Positions 37,822 through 48,000 of a DNA stretch of 64,000 nucleotides are shown in pieces. The first letter of the stretch is position 1; each line of letters begins with the position of its first letter. Source of the DNA: Manduca sexta. Lineage: Eukaryota > Arthropoda > Insecta > Lepidoptera > Sphingidae. Below the pieces are notes generated by a model. That model saw nothing but the letters and a program-made list of their open reading frames with translations, was not told the origin of the DNA and did no database searches. The DNA lies in assembly GCF_014839805.1 (NCBI RefSeq), contig NC_051139.1, positions 434,001 through 498,000 on the forward strand, given 5' to 3'. Made by a program: the position numbers and the translations under genes.

Positions 37822-38783
37822 TTAATTTTTCCTAAAAATTGTCTGATATTTTTTGAGTTTTCGAATTGGAAAATCTTTTATTGAAATTAAATGATCTCGT
37901 ATTGGTTGTACTCTAATTTTTTGTATTATGTGGCCGAGATATTTTACTGAATCCGAAGCAAATGTACATTTCGTAAACTTTAGTCTAAAACCTTCATTCT
38001 TTATAGCTTCAAACAATTGTGTTAAATGATTTATGTGTTCAGGAAAGTTTTAGAGAATATAAGGATATCGTCTATGTAGTTAACTGCAAAATCTGTAAGC
38101 TTATACTTTCTCAAAATGTTACCTAATATTCTTTGAAAAATAGCCGGCGATGTTTTCAAACCAAAAGGTAAACATGTCCATTGATAATGTCCCTCTTGCG
38201 TAACAAAAGCAGTTTTGTTTCTGTCTTCAATTCTTAGTGGGATTGACCAGAATGCCGAATTGACGTCTAGTGTTGTAAAATATGTCGAGTTTCTTGTTTT
38301 GATTACTAAGTCATCGATCAATGGGAATGGCTGTGCTTGAGGTATCACTATTTTATTGAGTTCTCTAAAATCTATACATAATCTCGACTTTTTTCCGTCT
38401 TTTTTGAAGACCAATGTTACCGGTGCTGCAAATGGGCTGTATGATTCCTCTATGAGATTTTTATCTAGTAATTTTGCTACTTGTTGTTCTATCTCTATTT
38501 TGTCCTCAATGGAACATCTATAAGGTCTTTTACTACAATATTTGTCCACAAGTAGGTCAATTCGTGCTTCATATTCTCTGACCGTGCCGATGTCATATTT
38601 ATCTTTTGCAAAAATCGTTTTGTAAGTATCGACTAGTTTACAAATTTCTGAATTCTGTTCAGTAGTTAGATTTCTCATATTCATCTTGAAATTCTCCTCT
38701 TGTATATGTTCATTAAAATTCACTGAACATGGATTTGGTTCATTATTCAATCCCTCAGAAGTAATATCTTTGTCATCCCTCAA
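37822..38783 (-). CDS. Reverse transcriptase of the LTR element
   Basis: Copies the element RNA into DNA. The 250-codon frame 38783-38031 carries the conserved RT blocks: SRLCIDFRELN (about residues 133-143), TTLDVNSAFW with the first catalytic Asp at 173, LPFGLK at 205-210, and the catalytic YIDD at 236-239. A frame change then leads into 38016-37822 with KFTKCTFASDSVKYLGHII, the RT thumb/connection segment. The leading 80 residues lie between protease and RT. The family is Ty3/gypsy by its RT motifs and by the position of integrase downstream. Confidence 0.95.
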
Positions 38784-38849
38784 ACATAGAATTCTTTTCT
38801 TTCATCATTATTTTTTCTTCTCTTTTTGATATATTTTCAAGTTTTCGTC

Positions 38850-39165
38850 TTGAACTAGTTTAAATTGTTTTATGATATCCAGTCCAATCAAAAATCATTT
38901 TTAAATTCTTCTCCATCTATAATATAAACATCTGTATTTTCTTCCATATCAAAATTTTTATTTTAATATTTGCCACACCATTCGTTTTTAACACCATTAA
39001 TTGTGATTAAGTTATCACTACTCAAAGAATTTTTATTTTCCTCTCGTAGTCTTACTAATTTTGAATTAATTATAGAAACATTCGAGCCTGAATCATAAAT
39101 CCCAAAAATTTCTAATTTTCCGTCTAACAATAGTTTGACTTTAATTAATGGTGTTATTATACGTT
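38850..39165 (-). CDS. Aspartic protease of the LTR element (frame-broken)
   Basis: Would cut the Gag-Pol precursor. The minus strand encodes GIYDSGSNVSIINSKLV, with the D-S-G active-site triad at 39094-39086. Downstream, L-I-G-L-D-I-I-K-Q-F is the conserved motif near the protease C-terminus, at about 38893-38858. A frame change falls between the two. Confidence 0.8.
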
Positions 39166-39174
39166 TTTTGTCTC

Positions 39175-40235
39175 ATTATTAATAAGTTCAACATCTATTA
39201 CAGAATTATTTACAGCCTTATTATTCCCCTTCCGACTATAATCATCTGTCTGTTTAAACCAGCACCTTTCTTCAGGATGAAACCTGATACCTTTATTTAA
39301 TTTTTCACAAGTTTTACATGGTTTTATTTTGTCAGTGTTTCCTTTAGGTTCAAAGGTATTTATCTTATATTTGATGAAATTTTTTTGTTAGCCATGTGTT
39401 CATATTTTCCAATTTCCTTATAGAGGCTTGCCGTTGATTGCACTGTTTCTTTATCAATTTTATTTATTATATAATCTGGTAGTCCCATTACAATGAGATT
39501 TATCAATGTTTGTGTGTCAATTTGTCTGTTAATCTCTAACAATAATCTTTCCTTTTTTGTGGCATATTCGAGTAATGACCCCGCTTGAAACTTAAATGTA
39601 AACGCATATTTCACTTGCGACCAACCTTTATTTTCATACGTCTCACAAAAGTTGTCCTTCCACACTGGCCATTCCGATTTCACTGTTAGTTTTATTAACA
39701 TGCTGTTGTACCAATCCAAGCACTGTTTTTCTAACCGATATTTTAAAATCTCAATTTTCTCTTGATCTTGTGTAATTTCGAATCTTTCACATTCCTCTCA
39801 AATTCACTAATCCATTGGTTAGCACTTGATGATTTGTTCGAAAATTTTTCCATCAAAAATCTTTCAGCGGTTTTACAAAGTTTTTTCTCTGATACATTGC
39901 TGGTAGTATTCTTTTGTGGAGATAATAGTTCTTTAGTTATTTCATCTAAATATTGATCGCCAAACTGTAAATTTTTCACATCCGTCTAGATATATTTTCC
40001 TCAAATCTGTATTTAGAGGTATCCATATAGAACGTGTTTGGTGTCTTTTTAGAGAATTTCTAATTTTCGTATAAACGTCTGAAGATACTATGCTGGTATG
40101 CTTACTTGCAGGTTTTAGGTCGTCTGGGATTTCGAAAATACGTTCGTCCGGTGTTTCGATTGAGGTTATACAAATTATATTTGACTTTCCATCTGATGAT
40201 CCCATTACCTCAAATTTAAATCGTAATTTCTCCAT
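39175..40235 (-). CDS. Gag of the LTR element (frame-broken)
   Basis: The structural protein that packages element RNA. It starts at ATG 40235 (MEKLRFKFEVMG), only about 31 nt after the 5' LTR. It continues in a second frame (39979-39743, NLQFGDQYLDEITKELL) and a third (39719-39360, LDWYNSML ... WPVWKDNFCETY, a retrotransposon Gag/capsid signature). A zinc knuckle at 39318-39262 reads CKTCEKLNKGIRFHPEERC, that is CX2CX9HX4C, with a wider C-H spacing than the retroviral CX2CX4HX4C. At least three frame changes interrupt it. Confidence 0.85.
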
Positions 40236-40266
40236 TTCTATTGATATTAACTAGAGTTGTCGTTTT

Positions 40267-40617
40267 ATAAGACAAAGTACTACGTATGTTTATTTGGAAC
40301 TTCAAACTATAAATTAAATAAACTTGCGTTGCTCTGAAATCAAAGATATTTTATTAAGTAATTAAGTACATACATCACAATAATAACAGTATATAACCAA
40401 AATGGCATATTCTTACCTGGAAATCAAAGAAACGACAATTAAAGTTAATAATTTCAGTTTGTCGGTTCCCTTTTAAAATATTTTATAAAATTATATTTTC
40501 TCTATTTGCTGATTTACTTTGTGTCAACTGTCAACAAGCCATTTTACCAACCATGTAGGCCGCTATAACCTATTTAAAACTTAAAGGATTCACAGACTAG
40601 AATGTATATCCTTTACA
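40267..40617 (-). repeat. 5' LTR of the retrotransposon
   Basis: 351 bp. It is identical to 35574-35922 except for one extra G (cctggaaat against cctgaaat) and one extra C (gttcccttt against gttccttt). It would hold the element's promoter and polyadenylation signals. It ends about 31 nt upstream of the gag ATG. Confidence 0.92.
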
Positions 40618-40712
40618 TACATACCTAACGGGTTAATGAGGGCACCCTAAAACACGACATAGCAAAATATACCCCCTAATGATAGTGCCCGGCACAACTC
40701 CGATTTATTTTC

Positions 40713-41212
40713 NNNNNNNNNNNNNNNNNNNNNNNNNNNNNNNNNNNNNNNNNNNNNNNNNNNNNNNNNNNNNNNNNNNNNNNNNNNNNNNNNNNNNNNN
40801 NNNNNNNNNNNNNNNNNNNNNNNNNNNNNNNNNNNNNNNNNNNNNNNNNNNNNNNNNNNNNNNNNNNNNNNNNNNNNNNNNNNNNNNNNNNNNNNNNNNN
40901 NNNNNNNNNNNNNNNNNNNNNNNNNNNNNNNNNNNNNNNNNNNNNNNNNNNNNNNNNNNNNNNNNNNNNNNNNNNNNNNNNNNNNNNNNNNNNNNNNNNN
41001 NNNNNNNNNNNNNNNNNNNNNNNNNNNNNNNNNNNNNNNNNNNNNNNNNNNNNNNNNNNNNNNNNNNNNNNNNNNNNNNNNNNNNNNNNNNNNNNNNNNN
41101 NNNNNNNNNNNNNNNNNNNNNNNNNNNNNNNNNNNNNNNNNNNNNNNNNNNNNNNNNNNNNNNNNNNNNNNNNNNNNNNNNNNNNNNNNNNNNNNNNNNN
41201 NNNNNNNNNNNN
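40713..41212. other. Assembly gap (500 N)
   Basis: Exactly 500 N, a placeholder of unknown true size. It probably lies in the first intron of the gene whose first exon is at 41523-41672. Confidence 1.
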
Positions 41213-41522
41213 TGTAAATACATATAAAATATATTAAAAACTATAAACTATACATATGTAAATTTATATGAATTGTTTAATATTATATAACAAAATCTTA
41301 CATTACAATTTGTTTTATTAAAGTGGGCAGATTACCAGAGCACCATACGAAATTAAAACCATGTTTTTCTCTTTACTGGCGAATTAATGTAAAACCACTT
41401 TAAACATTATAGAAAGAATAATTTGTGAACCGGTACTTAGTACAAAACAGTAGAAAAAAAGTGCTTTTCATTGAGAATATTTCTTTATATATTCTAATTG
41501 TAGATCTTTTTTCATTTCTTAC

Positions 41523-41672
41523 TTCATCAGGGTCCGAGGATACGCCAACTATAAGCGACTCCAAATCCAGTATTGCCTCTCGTTGGTCGGCACTGAGGGG
41601 CGCTAGAGGATTGTCTGCAGCCTCCCACAGTAACAACTTGCTTTGAATCTCTTTCAAACTCATAGTTTCCAT
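41523..41672 (-). CDS. First coding exon of an unrecognised gene
   Basis: ATG at 41672 opens 50 codons (METMSLKEIQSKLLLWEAAD ... LSADQREAILDLESLIVG ... SDPDE). They end in phase 0 at a good donor, gatgaa|gtaagaaat. The peptide is leucine- and acid-rich, likely helical, with balanced codon use unlike the surrounding AT-rich chance frames, which is why I take it as real. Beyond the donor the frame degrades into AT-rich intron. The next exon must lie left, in or beyond the gap. It sits about 1.1 kb downstream of the bunched 3' end, on the same strand. I do not recognise the protein family. Confidence 0.65.
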
Positions 41673-42815
41673 TATTATAACTTTATAAATTTTATAAATT
41701 AAAATATTTACAATTGACAGCTGACGAATGCAAACTTAGTTCAAAGCGTTCCAAACCACAAGTAATATAATAATTAACTTGAAACTGTAGTCGAAAATAT
41801 TTTTTTTGTGGAACATGGAACGTAATCGGAACAGAAAGTAATAACAATTTATTTAACTAGAACGTATAACAGATGGCGGTTGTAAGATATAATTATGTCG
41901 ATGAAAGCGCCATCCAGCGGCTGATAGCGAATTTTTAATACATGATCTTATTTTTGTTTATTTAACTTTAACCCGTCATGACTTGTCAAACAATAATAAT
42001 ACTGGGGCTAAAAATATCTTAGTTTGGCTTGAAAGCGTTATAATCTCAGGTTATAATAAACCAACGCCATCTAGTTCTACGTTTACGTATACTGAATATA
42101 GCGCCCTCTAGTGACACATTTGATTCAATTATCTAATAAGACAACAGATGGCGCTATTTATAGATAATATTCTTGGCCACGTGTTAATCACGCCACCAAA
42201 CAAGTTTGTAGTATTTTGTTGGTGGAACTGGTTTCACTCATATAATATTCAGTATTTCCTTTACAGACATTAATTATTGCAGTTTGTGTCTGGATACATT
42301 TGAGCTTTGCTCGCAAATAGGAATTAAATTTCGGGATTCAACTAGGGTCGCCAACTTTTTATGCAAAAATGAAAAATATCAGTAGTTAATTAATAGCAAA
42401 ATAGCATTTATTTCTTTTAATTTAGAATTAATTAAATAAATATAAAAATTTTCTTAACCTCGATTAAGTAACTTTAATGGATGTATTGTAATAATTGTAG
42501 TCGTGTCGGAAATTAGTTTTATCCAGGATAAATGGGGATTTAAGGGTGGGTGTAATTAGATAAAATAAAATATTATTGAAAATAAATGTACGTAACGAAA
42601 TATTGTTACGACATTATGTGTCTCATCTATCTTTGTTTGTCTTCCTCTTTGTTCTATCAAATTATATATTATTGAAAAATAATCATTTAACATATTATTC
42701 TGTAACTAACGACTAGGGTTTCTGTAGAGGCTGTATATTGTTTTGAACAGCACAGTTGGCGGCCCTAGGGTTATCGTAGCAGGTATGTCCTACAGTGGAA
42801 CAATAAAACAACAAC
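41673..42815. other. Intergenic region and likely promoter of the 41672 gene
   Basis: Non-coding. It holds five short gatggcg/cgccatc-type motifs: agatggcggt 41871, gcgccatcc 41907, cgccatctag 42065, gcgccctcta 42101, agatggcgct 42146. Such motifs resemble YY1/Pho-type sites but also occur in lepidopteran repeats, so function is not established. Confidence 0.4.
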
Positions 42816-42833
42816 ATTTTGAGTAGTTTTGCA

Positions 42834-42839
42834 TTTATT
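42834..42839 (-). terminator. Polyadenylation signal of bunched
   Basis: AATAAA on the minus strand, followed downstream by a GT-rich stretch (tgttgttgttttattgtt, about 42811-42794). It is a plausible cleavage region about 1.55 kb after the stop codon. Other AATAAA-like hexamers may also be used. Confidence 0.5.
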
Positions 42840-44380
42840 GGGTATGAGGAACCTTTGTGGTCAACATAAGCTACAATGGACTTTTCTGTTTACAATATAT
42901 TTACAATTTTCAGTATTATATCATATAGTTCGTATAATCTAGAACTAGGGTAATGCTTTAGGAGTAAATTACTGTATATTCACAATAACCACGAAGAGCT
43001 AATGAAACTCATCTATACACATATTTCATTTAGTAGCCTTGTACAAAACACTAAGTATTATCTATTAGACTGCGAGCGAAGACTGGCGGGCGGTCCGTGA
43101 CCGTTCCATGTCGTGCCGTGTCTGTGCCGTGACGGATCCGCGCCGGACCCGTGACGGCACGCGGCTGTGCTCGGTCCGCACTCACAGTAACACAATCCAA
43201 CGGTCAGTCATCAGCGCACTTTGTTCTGCTGTTTACAGTTAAACAACGTAGCTACATTAAATACAGCGAATATTAACTTATACATTTTAGATATAATAAA
43301 GTTTCTCAGGGATTCAATCCTCTCGAAGGCAGACACTAACGGAATCTGGTCCTTTCATCACATACTCTCATTATATACATCGTTCCTACGCGCGCCACTA
43401 TCAACACTTGTACTATATACAAACAATTTAATTATTAAAAAAATACAATGTTAAATTGCTATATAACCTCTATTTACCGATATAGGGTTGGAATAAAAAT
43501 CTTTTATATCAGTTTCAGTGTGCAAAATCCACTAAAGCCAGCGTTCGCACGAGTGTACTCTCTCGCAACGACTCTAACCTACAACGAACCACTCGCGCTC
43601 GGTCACTCCACACGTCACACACTCGCACACACATGCGCACGCGCACTCATTCACCCCCATGAGGGCGAGCGGGCGTGCACCGTGCACATAAACATTATTA
43701 ATGTATCAACTAAATGAAAACACTCCACACTACGGTTTACATTAGTCCGGTCCGGCGACTCGAGACCGGCGAGTGACAATCACTTCACGATATAACGTAA
43801 ACACTGCTAAAATGTCATAAATAACTTAATAGTTACAATTACAAAAACAATACATGTATATAAGAAATAAATTAACACACAGTCCTTCAATGCGTAGGAA
43901 TATTTAACTATTTCGTTACATTTAGTACAAACACACATCTTACGAGTTACCTTAAATGGAATACATTACGCGGGTAGCGACACTTAAACTTTAAACCGAA
44001 CGGAAATAAACTGCGTACATCGAAACACTAAGACTCGTTGCAGAGACGCGTAGCAAAAGCATGGCAGTTAGCACGAAATTCTGCACCCTAAATATTAACC
44101 ACGGCAAATATATAATCCTACGTATCCGAAGCGTGATAGAGTAGAGTAGGCGCCGTCGCGGCGCTGCGGTGCGCTACCGATGCGCTACCGGTGCAGTACC
44201 GGTGCGGTACTGATGCGCCACCGGTGGGCACCGGTGCGCCACCGCGTACTGTTGCAGGCTACTGGGCACTCGGCGCGACCCTCGGCGCTCGACCGGTGCC
44301 ACTCCGTGTTAACCTACGCATTAACATAGCACAGCCATAGTGTGTCCCGGGAGCGGGTCCAGCGTGCGGCTCATGCAGGC
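42840..44380 (-). other. 3' untranslated region of bunched
   Basis: Non-coding sequence between the stop codon at 44381 and the likely poly(A) signal. It is unusual for this AT-rich window in holding two GC-rich blocks with degenerate repeats (43076-43180 and 44160-44252) plus a ca/cg-rich stretch near 43550-43690. The span is inferred from the signal, not from transcripts. Confidence 0.55.
44160..44252. repeat. Degenerate ~10-bp tandem repeat, GC-rich
   Basis: Repeated variants of gcgctaccg, gtgcagtaccg, gtgcggtactg and gtgcgccaccg, about eight units. It lies in the bunched 3' UTR. Confidence 0.8.
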
Positions 44381-44593
44381 CTACGACACGGGCGGCGGCG
44401 GGCCCTGCGCCTGCGCGGCCGGCTTGCTGCCCGCCGCGGGCAGCTGCGCGAGCGTGTCCTGGCTGGCGTGCGCGCGCAGGTATGTGTTCTCCACCTCCAG
44501 CTGGTTGATCCTCTCCATCAGTTCGGCGATGCGCTCCTTCAGCACTTCCACTTCCTCGCGCACCGCGAACATCAAGTGGCTCTTAACCAGATC
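44381..44593 (-). CDS. bunched (TSC22 family), last coding exon with TSC-box and leucine zipper
   Basis: TSC22-domain proteins dimerise through a leucine zipper and act in transcriptional and growth control. In Drosophila the orthologue is bunched. The exon opens after an acceptor (ttgttttag|gatctg) with [20 protein letters not shown], the diagnostic TSC box. The zipper follows ([20 protein letters not shown]), then a short Ala/Pro/Gln-rich tail ending P-P-P-P-V-S and a TAG stop at 44381. It encodes 70 residues. It is the shared 3' exon in all TSC22 isoforms, so long isoforms should splice into it from exons to the right. The recognition is very strong. Confidence 0.97.
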   Translation of the reverse strand, partial: DLVKSHLMFAVREEVEVLKERIAELMERINQLEVENTYLRAHASQDTLAQLPAAGSKPAAQAQGPPPPVS

Positions 44594-44781
44594 CTAAAAC
44601 AATAATAAAAAAACAACATGTTAATATGGAGCAAAAAACTATTCCGACTGCGAAGAAGTACATTATAATATTATTTTTTCCTTGTAAACACTTAAAACAA
44701 CACTAGCTTTAGTTTAAAACTGACGGAGCGCGACTAAACTATTAATCGGTCTATAATATACGAAGTAATACAAAAACGTAC
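44594..44781 (-). other. Intron of bunched
   Basis: 188 bp with GTACGT at the 5' end (44781) and TTGTTTTAG at the 3' end (44594). Both flanking exons are in phase 0. Confidence 0.88.
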
Positions 44782-44880
44782 TTTTGTATCAGGCACGACC
44801 ACGTAACAGGGCTCCCTCTGTCCCTTCTGCCTGATCTCGTACAGACAACCATGGTTGGGTTTCTGCGCGACGTCAATCAT
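44782..44880 (-). CDS. bunched, first coding exon of a short isoform
   Basis: ATG at 44880 begins 33 codons (MIDVAQKPNHGCLYEIRQKG ... CYVVVPDTK) ending in phase 0 at donor aaaa|gtacgt. Joined to the phase-0 acceptor at 44593 it keeps the TSC box in frame, giving a protein of about 103 residues, a normal size for short TSC22 isoforms. Upstream in-frame codons exist but contain no ATG before the 5' UTR. The start is supported by the promoter at 45030-45065. It might also serve as an internal exon of longer forms. Confidence 0.85.
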
Positions 44881-45029
44881 ATTTATGCGCGGAGTGTAGT
44901 CACTAGCGAGGGTCACGTGAGTTGCCGGCGCCGGTCGTAATGCGACTGGCGATAACACGATACTGCGACTCGCGAACTTGCCAACTGCGGTGCGGTGTAG
45001 CGCTTGCGCGTCCTGGCGGCTGGCAGGCG

Positions 45030-45065
45030 ACTGATGGTCTGCGTGCGCGCACGTCCTATTTAAAA
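45030..45065 (-). promoter_or_regulatory. Core promoter of the short bunched isoform
   Basis: A TATA-like TTTTAAATA (45065-45057) lies about 30 nt upstream of a TCAGT initiator (45034-45030, A at 45032), the arthropod initiator consensus at the expected spacing. The first ATG is 152 nt downstream, through a GC-rich leader. Confidence 0.65.
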
Positions 45066-45066
45066 T

Positions 45067-48000
45067 GGCGGTGACACGTCATCGCCACGCGGACCGACCG
45101 TGCACCCTGAACTCGGTGACAGAACCTACATACATAATATCTGCACGGGCCCTTATTGTAATGTTTTTGTATCGATACGGCCGCGACTTGAACATCGAAT
45201 AAATAAAAAAAATATAAACTCTACTTCCGATTGTAACAAAATTAGTCTATATAATAAATAAGCACTCTCTACTTTTATTCGTTTGATCTGATCTACGATC
45301 AAATCTTGTAGCTATATCAACAAGTCTCTTTGTTATAAATTTAAAACACTCAGACTCAACAGACCAGAAGCAAGTATTTGTAAATTACACAATCTAATCA
45401 AGAATCTAGTTTATAATTGACATAAATGATTTACAATGTATAAATAAATGAGCAACATAATAGCATTTGAAACAAAGTATGCGGATGTGTTGCGGCGACG
45501 TACCGGGTACCAGCGATCGACATATAGTACGCATTATATTGCGGCAAATAAAAAGTGTATCGCGAGTGGCGAGCCCGGAGCGGTCCGGAGCGGCCCGGAG
45601 CCGCCCGCCGACCTCGTTTCGCGTGCACCAACAATTAACACACATCTAACAACGTTACCAAGCGCCACCGCTGCGATAATGGACTCTATTATTAAACCGA
45701 CTCCTTCAAAACAAATAGCTTTCGCAATCAGAAGTGATTAATAATATTTATTTGATCGATACAACTATTACTTTTACTGTGTGACTCTCTTGTATGATAG
45801 AATCTAACAATCACCTGCAGCCAAGTTACTGAGCGAGCTCTGTTGTGTGACGATTTCAAGGACAATTTAGTCAGTGTCAACTAAACACTATGAGATCTAA
45901 AAATTGTGTGCTAGTGCGACGAGCGCAATACGAATGCGGTAGTCTACGAGTAAAAGTGTTGGGGGTCGTGGCCATTATTTATGGTTGTTATGTCGCTTGT
46001 CATCAGCCGAGTAACGTACTTGTCTCGTCATTTAATTGTATAAGTATTTGTTGTGGCGACAAAAGCTCCTTGCGCCTATGTGGTGTGTATGTTTCAGAGA
46101 AGTGTTTACTGGCGCCGCGACGCGCCGGCCCAACTTCATCAATTGAATAAAATTTTGCGCTCTCAATAACAAACAAACACACACACGCACACACATCTGA
46201 CGACCAAAATAAACGGCAAGATTTATTTACCATTACACGTAAAGCATTGCTGGGGCGTGCAATTTTAATATTGTACATATAAAATAAAAACAAGCCGCCA
46301 TTATTACGTATTTAGATGTAAAAAAATATGATTTTGCGAGTACATAATATATGGGAGAGTTACCCAATTTTCCGATTCCACTAAAACGGGAACAAAATTC
46401 GTAATAGAAAACTGTACAATATATTCTTTAACAACGCCTCTGCCTTGATCACTTACCAAAAGGCATCGCCATCATATGATCTATTTACTCGTTAATCTGA
46501 TGCGTTAAAGCGCTACCGTGAAACAGAAATAGACAATGAGGTCTACTATGATAACTGCAATAGTTAAGGTTAATGCAACACTCCACGGAATCAATATACT
46601 GTATACAATTTTCATGGTAATGTGCACATAGAATGCGGATAAGTTAATCAATCAGCTAGCCTCGTTCACATTAATTGCGGTAGAAATATTGTATTTCATA
46701 TGAGTCGTCTTATGGTCAAGCGGCGGTGTGTGCGCTATCAATGATATTGCATTTCCCGGGTTGGGATTTTTTTTTTAATATTTATAATTTACTAAGTATG
46801 AGTTTCCAGACTTAGTTTTGCTCAGCACAGCAAATATTAGCAAGCCCGATGAACCTGGTGATGGGTACAGTAATTCCCCCTACGCTTTCTAGTATACATA
46901 TGTAAAATAGTTTCATGTGTGTCCACCACATAATAAAGTGGACATTTAATTCACGACGTTAACAGACATTTATATACAGTTTTATTAAAATATACAATGG
47001 AATTCCAATTTTTCCAACGACGTATAACGTTATGTCGGACGTTTTCTTTTTTTATAGTCGACACTCGACGCCTACGAGGACATGCGCCGCGAAAACAAAT
47101 TTAAAAATCATACGGTCTAGACTTTTACGTTGTGGTGAGTAAGTGCACTGGTAGTGTGGCTAAATGTGGTGTTAGGGGGAACTTTACGTGCTTATAATTA
47201 GATTGCGATATAAATAAAGGGTTCATAAGACGTTTAGAGTGGTGCGCGTGGGAGCGACCTTCAGCCGCAGGAGAGGTGCCAGACGAGTCGTTTTCCGCGG
47301 TGTGTCCTATTTCCCGCCTTAATCACACCACCACACCAAATCATAATAAGCGATACGTCGAAATTACCCGCTATGTCACTTCAATAGATATTATTAGCGA
47401 GTTTAAATGTATATCTGTCAGCCAAAAACTGCGTCTGATAATGCGACTTTTCAATAAAAGCCAGTAGAGATAGGCAAATGAATCAATCAATGTACCTGTT
47501 TGGTGTTCCGTATTAGCAGACAAGTTTGCGTGGCGTGAGGCAAGGAAATGCTGTACAATACAGGGCGTGATTTTAAATAATTACATATTTTTATTCTATT
47601 GCCTCTATCTGGAAAACATCTGCCAAGACTAGTTACACCCGCGCCGGTTGCGACGGCCGGCGCACAGATTGACGAGGCGCCAACAAGCTCATTGATACAC
47701 GCTCCTCAATTGACGACTGTTTTTCGCATGATAAGATCACTCAGTTTACGAAGAACCGTGTCGAACTGCACTGTGGCCGTACATTGGACGACTAATCTCA
47801 TGTTTTAATGACTTCAATGGCCTAAATCAACTTGATACTGTTTGCCCAATTGCTTGTAGCAGGAATCTATAGACTCTAAAATCCCACTCCCTTACAATTC
47901 ACACCACTATACTATCAAACTTGTTAGGTATGCAAAGTGATACAGACGGGCGTAGTTTATTAGCACATTGTCTGCAAATTAAACATTGTTATCACGAGAA

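Larger units (their letters stand above)
35574..40617 (-). mobile_element. Ty3/gypsy-type LTR retrotransposon, young, frame-broken
   Basis: About 5.04 kb on the minus strand. Layout in its own direction: 5' LTR (40617-40267), gag, protease, reverse transcriptase, RNase H, integrase, polypurine tract, 3' LTR (35922-35574). The RT-RH-IN order is that of Ty3/gypsy; no env frame follows integrase. A short direct repeat (taca, tacat or tacata, the exact length being ambiguous) flanks it at 35569 and 40618. The LTRs are identical except for two 1-nt indels, so insertion was very recent. Nevertheless the coding region changes frame about ten times. The recognisable Gag, PR, RT, RH and IN parts are all present, which points to sequence errors or very recent damage rather than long decay. 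Confidence 0.95.
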
